Assembly: GCF_001428435.1 (NCBI RefSeq)
Contig: NZ_LMSO01000001.1
Span: forward strand, 1,406,653-1,470,652
Source of the DNA: Arthrobacter sp. Soil782
Lineage (GTDB): Bacteria > Actinomycetota > Actinomycetes > Actinomycetales > Micrococcaceae
Reading direction: 5' to 3'
DNA length: 64,000 bases
Both the position numbers and the translations under genes were made by a program. The notes under the pieces were generated by a model. That model was given only the letters and a program-made list of their open reading frames with translations, had not been told where the DNA came from and did no database searches. The first letter of the stretch is position 1; every line of letters starts with the position of its first letter. Of the stretch, positions 25,026 to 34,176 are shown one piece after another.

Positions 25026-26945
25026 TCAGCAACCCGTGATCCGGTAAAGGGCAGCTTCCCCCTCGCTGTCCACGCGTTCAAATCCGTTTTCCGGGGTCAA
25101 GTCCTGCAGCCCCGGCACTACCTCCGTTTTCCCCGGATGCACGGAGCTGATCCCGAAATCGAGGACGTACTCCACCCCCATCTCCTGAGCCGCAGCGCAG
25201 ACTTCCGGATTGGTGGTGAGCTCGTCCAGGGACTCGTAGATGATCTTGCCGGCAGCGGACGCAGGTAGGGTTCCGTACGGCAACAGCGTGGGGATTCCCG
25301 TGTAGGAGTATGACAACGACGCCCCCGTCAGCGGAACCCCCACAATGCCTGAGCCCTCCTCCACAGTCTCGGGCAGCCGCTCGATGAGCGCGAGCTCATC
25401 GACTGTCAGCAGTTGCGACTCCTGGGTGAACCGGTACTTCGCGGCGGCTTCCGCAACCCCGCGCTGTACCGCTCCCAGCGGCGCCAGCAGCACACCCACA
25501 ACAACCAGCGCGACGACGACGGCTCCCCGCTCCCTGCTCCCCTCACGGAGGAGGGCACTCACCTTTGGCTGGCGTTTCGCGGCGTCGACGAGGGCCACCG
25601 CTCCGAGGGAGGCAATGATGATCCCAGCCACCGGCAGCATGGCGCTGATCCGAAAGTAGTCGTTGTACCAGACGCCGGCCACGATCCACCGCAGGTCCGG
25701 AGCTTCCTTCCAGTTCGCGACCACGAACAGCATCGCCGCGAAGCCGTACAGGGCAAGCGCCCAGCGGTGCCGTTTGCGGCGGAGTACGAAGGCGGCCCCC
25801 ACCAGTGTCAGGCCCGCCACCAAAAAGGCTGGAGGCCGGAAAAGTGGGGAGTGCAGGACCACCTCGATCAGGGCCAAGCCGGCGTTACCGAGTTCGTCCC
25901 AGTTGTCCGAGCTGCCGCGCGAGGGCCGGATCCGCATCCAGACAACTGCGAGGACCACCAGGAAAACCGCGGTGGGTGTCAGGGTGCGCCAGGTCGGTTC
26001 AGCGCTCCGGCGGAGTCTGCTGTACGCTGCCGCGAGCACCATGGGCAGGCTGAGGCCGAGTGCGCCGACCACCGACGATGGGTGCGCCAGAGCCAGCCCC
26101 GGCAGAACTCCCAACAGCAGCAGGAGGTTGGCCGCCGTCGTCGTGCGCAACGGTGCGCCGACGCGCATCAGCTGCACCACCAGGCCGAGCACAGCCGGCA
26201 GCAGGGCGATGGACAGCATGAATGGATAGACCACGCCGAATTCATACAGGAGGTAAGGGAAACTGCTGTAGGCACCGGACAGCACGGCGGCGCTGAGCAG
26301 GGCCGTGCGGCGCTCGCCGGTCACACGGGTCACCAGGAAAAGGCACCCGATACACCAGATCGCCAGGACTATGGCGAGGTTCACCACATTGATGGCTGCG
26401 GGTACGGACAGCCCGGAAGACAGAAGGACCACCGACACGATGGCGTGCCATCCCGCCGGGTAGAACGTGGCCGCCCGTGTTCCCAGGTATCCGAGGTCCG
26501 GGGAGGACGCGTTGCCGGTTTCCGCGATGTACCGGACAGCGTTGAGATGGAAAATGTTGTCGTGTGACTGTGCGATGTTTTCCGGGTCACCGAAGATCCA
26601 CAGCGTGATCAGACCGACCGGGATCGCCGCAACAGCCCACGCAGCAAGCGAGTGCCGCAGTGGCCCGCCGGGGTCCGTGGCGACCGCCTCCCCGAAGCGT
26701 CGCCGGATGAGCCAGAGCAGGAGTGCTACAGCGGCGGTGACTCCGAGCAGCGGCACAATCGACCAGCGGACGCCCGCCAGCGCGGCCGACTCGGAGGCGA
26801 TGACCACGCCACTGACGCTCAGCGGACCGGCCAGTGCAAGCAGGGTGAGGCGACGCAGACCGAAGACGGCGCCCCACAGCAGGCCGGGGCCAAGGAGTAC
26901 CAGCAGCGCAACGAAGAAGCCTGGAAGCGTGCTGAGCCAGCTCAT
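25026..26945 (-). CDS. Large polytopic membrane protein, DUF6541-like
   Basis: A 639-residue protein with about 13 hydrophobic segments over residues 5-480 and an extracytoplasmic C-terminal domain of about 150 residues. The loop DPENIAQSHDNIFHLNAVRY (about 122-141) resembles the acidic first loop of GT-C glycosyltransferases and of DUF6541 proteins. The C-terminal part (PLTGASLSYSYTGIPTLLPYG) is typical of the same group. Probable role in cell-wall glycan or lipid-linked sugar chemistry, by fold analogy only. ATG after GAGGGAGA. It follows nei2 by 76 bases. Confidence 0.65.
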   Translation of the reverse strand: MSWLSTLPGFFVALLVLLGPGLLWGAVFGLRRLTLLALAGPLSVSGVVIASESAALAGVRWSIVPLLGVTAAVALLLWLIRRRFGEAVATDPGGPLRHSLAAWAVAAIPVGLITLWIFGDPENIAQSHDNIFHLNAVRYIAETGNASSPDLGYLGTRAATFYPAGWHAIVSVVLLSSGLSVPAAINVVNLAIVLAIWCIGCLFLVTRVTGERRTALLSAAVLSGAYSSFPYLLYEFGVVYPFMLSIALLPAVLGLVVQLMRVGAPLRTTTAANLLLLLGVLPGLALAHPSSVVGALGLSLPMVLAAAYSRLRRSAEPTWRTLTPTAVFLVVLAVVWMRIRPSRGSSDNWDELGNAGLALIEVVLHSPLFRPPAFLVAGLTLVGAAFVLRRKRHRWALALYGFAAMLFVVANWKEAPDLRWIVAGVWYNDYFRISAMLPVAGIIIASLGAVALVDAAKRQPKVSALLREGSRERGAVVVALVVVGVLLAPLGAVQRGVAEAAAKYRFTQESQLLTVDELALIERLPETVEEGSGIVGVPLTGASLSYSYTGIPTLLPYGTLPASAAGKIIYESLDELTTNPEVCAAAQEMGVEYVLDFGISSVHPGKTEVVPGLQDLTPENGFERVDSEGEAALYRITGC

Positions 26946-26965
26946 GGTCTCCCTCGGTAGTCAGT

Positions 26966-27001
26966 GCGGATGGTACGGATGGTCAGGGTGATGCGGATGG
27001 T
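26966..27001. repeat. Imperfect 9-base tandem repeat
   Basis: Four 9-base units between nei2 and the membrane-protein gene: GCGGATGGT, ACGGATGGT, CAGGGTGAT, GCGGATGGT. Three units differ at one position and one is diverged. It lies in non-coding sequence just upstream of the membrane protein's ribosome site, where slippage could alter spacing of the leader. Confidence 0.6.
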
Positions 27002-27021
27002 CATGTGCGCGCGGATGATGC

Positions 27022-27816
27022 TCACGCCGTATCCCGCGCGGGCTGGCAGCGCGGGCAGTGATACAGCACCCGCTGCTCCAACTCGTTGTCGCCGAGCTCG
27101 CTGCGCACAACGCGGGTTCCGCAACGCAGGCAGCCCCGGTCCGTTCGCCCGTACACCCACAGCGGGTCACGCAGCATGGACCCGGTGGTGACGCGCGTTG
27201 ACCTGCCTTTGTTCACCTCGAGCAGCCGGTGCGCGAGTTCCACCATCCGCGGAAGGTTTTTGACTTCGCCCACCGGGGTGAGTGGATGCTCCCCAGCGAG
27301 GAAACACAACTCGCATCGGTAAACGTTACCGATGCCGGCGAGGTTCCGCTGGTCAAGCAACGCCAGGCCCACGGGGCGAGCCGGGTCCGCGCGCAGTCGG
27401 CGCAGCGCTTCCTCGGCGTTCCAGTCGGGCCCGAGCAGGTCGGGTCCGAGGTAGCCGACGGCGTCGTCCTCCTGTACCTGCGGGATGATGCGGAGGAATC
27501 CGAGTTCGAAACCCACGATTGTGGAGGTGTCCGTTTCCAGGATGCAGCGCGCCTTGAACGCTGGGCGGCGCCACTTCCCGCCTTTGGGATAGACGTGCCA
27601 GAGGCCCTCCATCTTCAGGTGGGAGTGGATGCTCCACTCTTCCTCCACACGGATGAGCAGATGCTTGCCGCGGGCGACGACGTCGCGCACCGTCCGGCCG
27701 GTGAAATCCACCGTCGCGAATTTCGGCACGCGGATGTCGCAGCGGGTGAGCTCCTTGCCGTGGAGGGCGCGGTCGAGGTCGCGGGCAGCGCGCCAGACAG
27801 TATCTCCCTCAGGCAC
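27022..27816 (-). CDS. Endonuclease VIII-type DNA glycosylase (Nei2)
   Basis: A 264-residue Fpg/Nei glycosylase/AP lyase for oxidised pyrimidines. The mature N-terminus PEGDTVWRAARDLDRAL supplies catalytic Pro and Glu; the helix-two-turn-helix contains NLAGIGNVYRCE; the zinc finger is CLRCGTRV...YHCPRCQ with four Cys. Start ATG overlaps the end of lhr by 8 bases, so it is translated from the same message. The pairing links a base-excision glycosylase with an Lhr helicase. Confidence 0.93.
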   Translation of the reverse strand: MPEGDTVWRAARDLDRALHGKELTRCDIRVPKFATVDFTGRTVRDVVARGKHLLIRVEEEWSIHSHLKMEGLWHVYPKGGKWRRPAFKARCILETDTSTIVGFELGFLRIIPQVQEDDAVGYLGPDLLGPDWNAEEALRRLRADPARPVGLALLDQRNLAGIGNVYRCELCFLAGEHPLTPVGEVKNLPRMVELAHRLLEVNKGRSTRVTTGSMLRDPLWVYGRTDRGCLRCGTRVVRSELGDNELEQRVLYHCPRCQPARDTA

Positions 27817-30800
27817 GGATTCTCAGCCCCCGGGGTGTGCTGTAGAAGCCGGCATCGGCAAGGGCTCGTCCGGCTGCGGAGTCGAGGACGGATTCGCCGT
27901 TGATTTTCTCGACGGCCATCTTGTCCGCTGCCCCGTGCCGGATTGCGGCAACAAGCGCCTCCGCTGCGGCGGTGAGGGGTTCGGTTTCTGCGGTGTAGGT
28001 CAGCATGGTTTTACCGCCGCGCTCAACATAGAGCGCAAGCTGCCCGTCGACCAGCACCACCAGGGCGCCGGCTTTGCGGCCGGGCCGGTGTCCGCCGTCG
28101 TGCTGTGGCCAGCCGAGCGCCGCTCCGAAGGGGTTCGCCGGATCTGTAGCAGCAAGCGCGACGGCGGTGGGCTTCTTCGCGAGGGCGGCATCCGGGCGTG
28201 CGTCAGCGCTGAAGGAGCGCAGCCGGTCCACCGTGGCCGGCACCGCGAACTGCGCGGCGCCGAGATGCTCGATGAAGTAGCCGCGGCGGCACCGCCCCAT
28301 TTCCTCCAGGCGCGACAGCATTTTGTACATGAGACCGAATCCGCCCGGAATACCCTCACTCACAACGGAACCGCGGGTGAGCACGCCGTAGCGGTCCATG
28401 AGCAGTTCCGCGGTAGCGTGTGCCCGGATGGTGGTGTCACCTTCGATGCCGGGCAGCAGCGACCACCGCCCGGCAACCTGTGGAGGAGTGCTGCGCTGGT
28501 AGCCGGTCCCGCTGTCGTTTCCGGTTGACAATGCGCCCGTCCGCAGGCTGCCGCCGGTCAGGGACGGCGCCCTGCCGAGCCGTCCCATCCGCGCGGTCCG
28601 CGCTCGTGGAGTGGGCGTGCGCTGCTTGTGCGCGGTTTTTCCGCCGGCCAGCAGGGAACGTACCGGAGTGAACGTGTCATTGCCGATCCGCCCGGCCCAG
28701 ACCAGGTCCCACAGTGCGGCGGTCACCGCGGCGTCGGCGGAATGGTTCCCGTTGGTCAGGCCCTGAACAAGCTGCCGGAAGAAGTAGGCGCCGCCGCCGG
28801 AAAGCAGGTCAAGGAGTCCCTGCTGCAACGGGCTGGGCTCAAACTCCGGGTCCGGCCGCAGGGTAAGCGGCGCGTTCTCCGCGAGGTGAAGGGAGATCCA
28901 GCCGTCGTTCCCGGGCAGCGACCCGGCACCGGACCAGACCACTTCACCCGTCGCCGCCAGCTCGTCCAGCATCGCCGCGCTGTAGTTGGAGACTCGCGTG
29001 CGCAGGATCAGCGGCTCCCACGCCGACGCCGGAATCGGCACTCCCGAGAGCTGGTCGATCACCGTGGCCACGCCGTCGAGACCGCGCAGTCCGGAACCGA
29101 CGTGCTGCCACGCGGGCAGGAACCGGCCGTAGGCGGCAGGGTCCACCGGCTCGACTTCGTGGCGCAGGGCAGCCAGCGACCGGCGGCGGAGCCGGCGAAG
29201 CACCTCGGCATCGCACCACTCGCTCGAGGCAGCCTCATGGCCCGGGGCTGAAGCCGTGGGGCGGAACTCGCCCTCCACCACGCGGCCATCCGCGACCAGC
29301 CGCTGCAGGGCGGTGACGACGACGGCGACACCCAGTCCCAGCCGCGCGGCGGCTTCCGCTGCCGTGAAGGGACCATGCGTGCGGGCGTAGCGGCCGACGA
29401 GGTCGCCCAGCGGGTCCGGGACCGGTTCGATGAACGCCAGCGGGACACCCATGGGCAGCGGCACTCCGAGGGCATCACGCAACCGCGCGGCGTCCTCGAT
29501 GGCAGCAATGCGTTCTTCGCCGGCAACGTTGACGCGCAGTGCCCGGTTGGTCTTGACCAGCGCGTCCGCGGACGTGGCGGCTTCCCCGGGTTCCTCGGAC
29601 CGTTCGGCGATTTCGGCGGGGGTCAGGGGGCCAAGCAGGCGCAGGAGGTCCGCGACGCCCTCGAGGCCGCGTGCTTTCCGGTCGGGGGCGAGGCGCTGAA
29701 GTTCCTGCTCGGTGTCAGCGATGACGCCGGCGTCGAGGAGTTCACGTAGTTCCGCCCGGCCGAGCAGTTCGTTGAGGAGCGTGGGGTCGAGCGAGAGCGC
29801 TGCGGCGCGGCGCTCGGCGAGCGGTGAGTCGCCCTCGTAGAGGAAGGACGCAACGTACCCGAACAGCATGGTGCGCGCGAACGGCGACGGTTGGGAGGTG
29901 GTGGTCTCGACAATCCGGAGTTCACGGCGGTCGATCTGCGCGGCGATGTCCTTGAGCGCCGGAAGATCATAAACGTCCTGGAGGCACTCGCGGACTGTCT
30001 CGAGGATGATCGGGAAGGTGGGGAACTTGCGTGCCACGTCCAGCAGTTGGGCGGAGCGCTGACGCTGCTGCCATAGCGGGCTGCGCTTGGACGGGTTATT
30101 CCGGGGCAGCAGCAGCGCCCGCGCCGCGCACTCACGGAACCGGGATGCGAAGAGCGCGGACCCGCCTACCTGCGCCGTGACAATGCCGTCCAGTTCCTCC
30201 GCATCGAAGAGGAACAGGTCGGCGCCGGGAGGCTCGTCTTCCATGAGCGGCACTCGCAGCACAATGCCGTCGTCGGACGCCATGGCTGAGCCGTCCATCC
30301 CGTACCGCTGCTCAAGGCGGGCACCCACCGCGAGCGCCCACGGCGCATGCACGGGCATGCCGAACGGGCTGTGGAGGACTACCCGCCAGTCACCGAGCTC
30401 ATCGTGGAAGCGCTCAACCACGAGCGTGCGGTCACTCGGAACCACTTCGGTGGACTGCTGCTGCTCACGGAGGTAGGCGAGCAGGTTGCCGGCCGCCCAC
30501 TCGTCCAGGCCGCTCGCACGGCACCGGGCAGCGGCGTCGTCCTCCGATGCATTCGAAAGTTCGCGGACGAACTTGCCGAGTGCCCGGCCCAGTTCCACCG
30601 GCCTGCCCAGCGAATCGCCCTTCCAGAAGGGAAGCTTGCCCGGCTGCCCGAACGCGGGAGAAACCAGCACGCGGTCGTGGGTGATGTCCTCGATGCGCCA
30701 ACTGGTTGCACCGAGCGCGAAGACATCACCGACGCGCGATTCGTAGACCATCTCCTCGTCCAGCTCACCGACCCGACGCCCGCCGCGGTTTGATCCGGCG

Positions 30801-32542
30801 TCCTCGGACCCCACGAGGTAGACGCCGAACAGCCCACGGTCCGGGATGGTGCCGCCGGAGGTGACAGCCAGGCGCTGGGCGCCGGGCCTGCCGGTGATGG
30901 TCCCTTCCACCCGGTCCCAGACGATGCGCGGCCGCAACTCGGCGAATTCATCCGACGGGTACCGGCCGGCCAGGAGATCGAGCGTCGCCTCAAAGGCGGA
31001 GCGGGGAAGCGTGGCGAAGGGCGCGGATGCGCGGACCACATCGAACCATTCCTCCACATCAATGGTCTCGAGGGCGGTGGCCGCGACGGTCTGCTGGGCA
31101 AGGATATCCAGCGGGTTGGTGGGAATGTAGAGCGGTTCGATCTGACCGGCCAGCATCCGTTCGACGGTGACGGCGGTGTTCACGAGGTCTCCGCGGTGCT
31201 TGGGAAACAGCACGCCCTCGGAGACCTCGCCCACCTGGTGCCCGGCCCGGCCCACGCGCTGGAGGCCGCTGGCCACGGAGTGCGGGGACTCGACCTGGAT
31301 CACGAGGTCAACTGCGCCCATGTCGATGCCCAGTTCCAAGGACGACGTCGCCACAACACACCGCAGCCGGCCGGACTTCAGGTCATCCTCAATGAGCGCG
31401 CGCTGGTCTTTCGATACAGAGCCGTGGTGGGCGCGGGCGAGCAACGGCTCGGCGCCCTCGGTCTGCCCTGCCTGAGCCATCAGTTCGGCGGGCGTGCGCT
31501 TCGGTTCGGTTTTCCCGCCTGCTTGCGGGTCCACCGCAGGATCCGCCTGGGGATTCTGAAGAGAATCCGCAGGCGCAACCGAGGGCGCGTTCGCGGGTGG
31601 ATCCCAGAAGGACGCGGCTTCCAGCCGCTCAGCATGAATCTCGTTCAGCCGGGCGGTGAGCCGCTCGGCCAGCCGGCGGGAGTTGGCGAAGACGATCGTT
31701 GACCGCTTGGTCTGGATCAGGTCGACGATCTTCTCCTCCACATGAGGCCAGATGCTCGGCGAGGCAGTGGGGCCGCCGTCGTCGTCGTCGGTGGTGGGTG
31801 CGCCGCCCAGCTCGGTCATGTCTTCCACAGGCACGGTGACCGTGAGATCCCACGACTTCTTCGAGGGCGGAGCCACGATCTCCACCGGAGCGTTGCCCGC
31901 GAGGAAGCGGGCCACCGTCTCCTTCGGCTCCACAGTCGCTGAAAGTCCAATCCGCTGGACCGGCTTCTCAAGCATCGCATCGAGCCGCGCCAGGGAAACT
32001 GCAAGGTGCGCGCCCCGCTTGGTTCCGGCCACGGCATGGACCTCGTCGATGATGACGGTGTCCAGGTCCATCAGGGTTTCCCTCGCCCGGGAGGTGAGCA
32101 TGAGGAAGAGTGACTCCGGCGTGGTGATGAGGATGTCCGGCGGCCGGGTGAGCAGGGCGCGGCGCTCAGCTTGAGGCGTGTCCCCGGAGCGCACGCCCAC
32201 GGAGACGGACGGTGCCGGCAGGTCCAGTCGCTTGGCGGTCTGGGTGATACCGATGAGCGGAGCGCGCAGGTTGCGCTCAACATCGACGCCGAGTGCTTTC
32301 AATGGGGAGATATACAGCACGCGCGTGGACCGCTTGCCCTCAACGGGACGCGCAATGAAACTGTCCAGCGCCCAGAGGAACGCGGCGAGGGTTTTCCCCG
32401 ATCCGGTTGGAGCGACGACCAGCGCGTGCGAGCCCGCCGAGACGGCGTTCCACGCGCCCTCCTGGGCAGGGGTGGGTGCGGAGAAGGCGCCCTCGAACCA
32501 CTGGCGTGTGGCGGGCGTGAATTTCTCAAGCACCGATGTCAT
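27809..32542 (-). CDS. lhr: Lhr-type DNA helicase, full length
   Basis: A 1577-residue superfamily-2 helicase with the complete Lhr layout: Walker A APTGSGKTLAAF (44-55), DEVH box (166-169), motif VI QRVGRAGHQ near 435, then winged-helix and beta-sheet domains of the Lhr core and the long Lhr C-terminal domain with repeated winged helices. A Pro/Ala/Gln/Asp-rich insert of about 60 residues (DPPANAPSVAPADSLQNPQ onward) interrupts the second RecA domain. Lhr is a 3'-5' helicase implicated in DNA repair and mitomycin tolerance in mycobacteria. Co-transcribed with nei2. Confidence 0.95.
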   Translation of the reverse strand: MTSVLEKFTPATRQWFEGAFSAPTPAQEGAWNAVSAGSHALVVAPTGSGKTLAAFLWALDSFIARPVEGKRSTRVLYISPLKALGVDVERNLRAPLIGITQTAKRLDLPAPSVSVGVRSGDTPQAERRALLTRPPDILITTPESLFLMLTSRARETLMDLDTVIIDEVHAVAGTKRGAHLAVSLARLDAMLEKPVQRIGLSATVEPKETVARFLAGNAPVEIVAPPSKKSWDLTVTVPVEDMTELGGAPTTDDDDGGPTASPSIWPHVEEKIVDLIQTKRSTIVFANSRRLAERLTARLNEIHAERLEAASFWDPPANAPSVAPADSLQNPQADPAVDPQAGGKTEPKRTPAELMAQAGQTEGAEPLLARAHHGSVSKDQRALIEDDLKSGRLRCVVATSSLELGIDMGAVDLVIQVESPHSVASGLQRVGRAGHQVGEVSEGVLFPKHRGDLVNTAVTVERMLAGQIEPLYIPTNPLDILAQQTVAATALETIDVEEWFDVVRASAPFATLPRSAFEATLDLLAGRYPSDEFAELRPRIVWDRVEGTITGRPGAQRLAVTSGGTIPDRGLFGVYLVGSEDAGSNRGGRRVGELDEEMVYESRVGDVFALGATSWRIEDITHDRVLVSPAFGQPGKLPFWKGDSLGRPVELGRALGKFVRELSNASEDDAAARCRASGLDEWAAGNLLAYLREQQQSTEVVPSDRTLVVERFHDELGDWRVVLHSPFGMPVHAPWALAVGARLEQRYGMDGSAMASDDGIVLRVPLMEDEPPGADLFLFDAEELDGIVTAQVGGSALFASRFRECAARALLLPRNNPSKRSPLWQQRQRSAQLLDVARKFPTFPIILETVRECLQDVYDLPALKDIAAQIDRRELRIVETTTSQPSPFARTMLFGYVASFLYEGDSPLAERRAAALSLDPTLLNELLGRAELRELLDAGVIADTEQELQRLAPDRKARGLEGVADLLRLLGPLTPAEIAERSEEPGEAATSADALVKTNRALRVNVAGEERIAAIEDAARLRDALGVPLPMGVPLAFIEPVPDPLGDLVGRYARTHGPFTAAEAAARLGLGVAVVVTALQRLVADGRVVEGEFRPTASAPGHEAASSEWCDAEVLRRLRRRSLAALRHEVEPVDPAAYGRFLPAWQHVGSGLRGLDGVATVIDQLSGVPIPASAWEPLILRTRVSNYSAAMLDELAATGEVVWSGAGSLPGNDGWISLHLAENAPLTLRPDPEFEPSPLQQGLLDLLSGGGAYFFRQLVQGLTNGNHSADAAVTAALWDLVWAGRIGNDTFTPVRSLLAGGKTAHKQRTPTPRARTARMGRLGRAPSLTGGSLRTGALSTGNDSGTGYQRSTPPQVAGRWSLLPGIEGDTTIRAHATAELLMDRYGVLTRGSVVSEGIPGGFGLMYKMLSRLEEMGRCRRGYFIEHLGAAQFAVPATVDRLRSFSADARPDAALAKKPTAVALAATDPANPFGAALGWPQHDGGHRPGRKAGALVVLVDGQLALYVERGGKTMLTYTAETEPLTAAAEALVAAIRHGAADKMAVEKINGESVLDSAAGRALADAGFYSTPRGLRIRA

Positions 32543-32614
32543 CGATTCATCATCTCCTACCCCTCCGACATTCTGTCAGCTGCGGTGGGAGCACGCGGTG
32601 CCGAGAGTTTGCTG

Positions 32615-33295
32615 TCAGGGTGACAGCGGTTTCGTGGGAGCTACCGTCATGAGCACGATGTCTTCGGCCGCGCACGCGGTGCCCGTCTGGTCGACGATCA
32701 GCGACTCGGTGTCATTCGGCGGGTACACACGCAGGCCTGCAACGTCCGTCAGCTCGCAGTCAGCACCGTAGTTCTGTGCGTTTGTCTGCTTCACGGGTGC
32801 AACCGCGGATTCGCCCGGAGCCAGGATCACCTCGGCGGATTCCGCAGGCTCGCGGTCTGCGGGAGCGCCCACCTGGTTGCCGGCGGCGTCCACATAGGAC
32901 ACCCCAGGGTATCCCGTGATCTCGCACTCCTCACCGGCCGTATTCGTGAAGATGATCTGCCGGTAGACGCTGCCCGCTGCGCCGCCGCCCATTTCGGTTT
33001 CGAGGACCGCGCCGAGCATGTCGGCGGTGCAGACGCCGTCCGCAGGCGACGCCGTCGGACTCTCATCCGCGGTGGCGGATGGCGTGGGTTCGCTGCTCTC
33101 GGAGGGCTCTGCGGAGGATCCAGAGGTCGATTGCGAAGGCGTCGGCTCAGCCTCTGCCGTCGGCGGCTCCGCGCTGGCCGACGACGCCGGACCGGCCTCT
33201 TCGGCCGGCTCGCCGGAGGCGCAACCCGTCAGGGCGAGCGTTCCAAGTGCGACGGTGGCGGCGAGCAGACGGGAAGCGGGTACGCGGGTGGTCAT
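32615..33295 (-). CDS. DUF4232-domain lipoprotein
   Basis: A 226-residue secreted lipoprotein: signal peptide with lipobox LTGC (Cys25), a Ser/Pro/Glu/Thr-rich linker to about residue 86, then a beta-sandwich DUF4232 domain (CTADMLGAVLETEMGGGAAG, ...NTAGEECEITGYPGVSYVD) with four Cys likely forming two disulfides. Anchored at the outer face of the membrane. Function unknown for the family. The palindrome GGGAACGTTCCC lies 15 bases upstream of its ATG. Confidence 0.85.
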   Translation of the reverse strand: MTTRVPASRLLAATVALGTLALTGCASGEPAEEAGPASSASAEPPTAEAEPTPSQSTSGSSAEPSESSEPTPSATADESPTASPADGVCTADMLGAVLETEMGGGAAGSVYRQIIFTNTAGEECEITGYPGVSYVDAAGNQVGAPADREPAESAEVILAPGESAVAPVKQTNAQNYGADCELTDVAGLRVYPPNDTESLIVDQTGTACAAEDIVLMTVAPTKPLSP

Positions 33296-33310
33296 GAACC
33301 CACCCTTGTG

Positions 33311-33371
33311 GGGAACGTTCCCTGCGTCAAACAGCCGCGACGGCGCGTGGCCGATTGAGGCAGGGAACGTT
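33311..33371. repeat. Palindrome and distant inverted repeat between two exported-protein genes
   Basis: GGGAACGTTCCC (33311-33322) is a perfect 12-base palindrome. Part of it, AACGTTCCCTGC (33314-33325), is repeated in inverse as GCAGGGAACGTT at 33360-33371, 34 bases away. It lies between the ycnI stop and the DUF4232 start. It could be an operator pair for the downstream lipoprotein or a long-loop hairpin ending the ycnI message. Confidence 0.55.
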
Positions 33372-33377
33372 AGGCCG

Positions 33378-34100
33378 TTACGCCTTGGCGTTGCGCGTGC
33401 GCAGAAGGGCGGTGACGCCGGCGATCAGCCCGAGCAAGCCGGCTCCAAGTCCTACGTAGCCAACGGTGGAGGCGCCGGAGGAGTCATTGCTGGCGGAGGC
33501 GCTTTCCAGATCAGCTTCTTCGGCGGTGGTTTCCGTTGCCGCTTCCTCAGCGTGGCCGCGCTCCTCGGCTCCGGTCAGCGTGATGGTGGGTGCGGGTGCC
33601 TCGAGGCTGTGCGGATCCTCGCCCTCAGCGGGGATTTCCGCCCAGTCGGTCTCTCCCTCCACACAGCTCTGCAGGACGGGGAACGCAAGCGTTTCACCCT
33701 CGCGCTCCGGCAGCTGAACCGATATGTCGAACTGCTGCAGGTAGCCGTCCTGCACAGGGGTCTCGGCTGTGTATACGATCTGCCCGACGCGCTCGGTCAC
33801 GCTGCTTCCGTTATCCAGTGTCAGCGGCTCATCGAGCGTCTCGGTTACCTTCTCCACCGTCCACCCGGGAACGATTTCCGGCTTGGCATCCACCAGGGGC
33901 TCCGGCAGGGAGATGGTGAGCTTGTTGGTGGGCGAACCCTCGCAGTCATGCGAGAACGACACAGTGAGCAGGGCATGGGCGCCCGCCGCCGTGGTGTCAG
34001 GGGTGATGGTGACGTGCGCTGCGGCGCCGGCTAGTCCGAGGCCCATAAGGCCGGTGGTTGCGGCGGCTGCGGTCAGGGTACGGCGAATTGAAGTTTTCAT
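33378..34100 (-). CDS. YcnI-like copper-associated secreted protein (DUF1775)
   Basis: A 240-residue exported protein: signal peptide ending GAAA before HVTITPDTTAAG, so the mature protein starts with His, the copper-binding N-terminal His of YcnI domains. The DUF1775 domain covers about 30-170, followed by an acidic Glu/Ala/Ser linker and a C-terminal membrane anchor (VGYVGLGAGLLGLIAGVTALL) with a basic tail. Likely displays a copper-binding domain on the cell surface and helps copper homeostasis or delivery. Start at MKTSIRRTL after GAGAGG. Follows a small His/Met-containing membrane protein. Confidence 0.88.
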   Translation of the reverse strand: MKTSIRRTLTAAAATTGLMGLGLAGAAAHVTITPDTTAAGAHALLTVSFSHDCEGSPTNKLTISLPEPLVDAKPEIVPGWTVEKVTETLDEPLTLDNGSSVTERVGQIVYTAETPVQDGYLQQFDISVQLPEREGETLAFPVLQSCVEGETDWAEIPAEGEDPHSLEAPAPTITLTGAEERGHAEEAATETTAEEADLESASASNDSSGASTVGYVGLGAGLLGLIAGVTALLRTRNAKA

Positions 34101-34176
34101 GGTGTTACCTCTCGAAGGTGCTTGTTCAGGGACAAGCTGAAGTGTGGAAAGGGCGCTGGTACGGCGCCGGTGTTGG

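Noticed and set aside
25413-26567. Plus-strand frame of 384 codons opposite the large membrane protein
   Set aside because: Antisense to a well-formed membrane protein; His/Gln/Arg-rich with no fold pattern.
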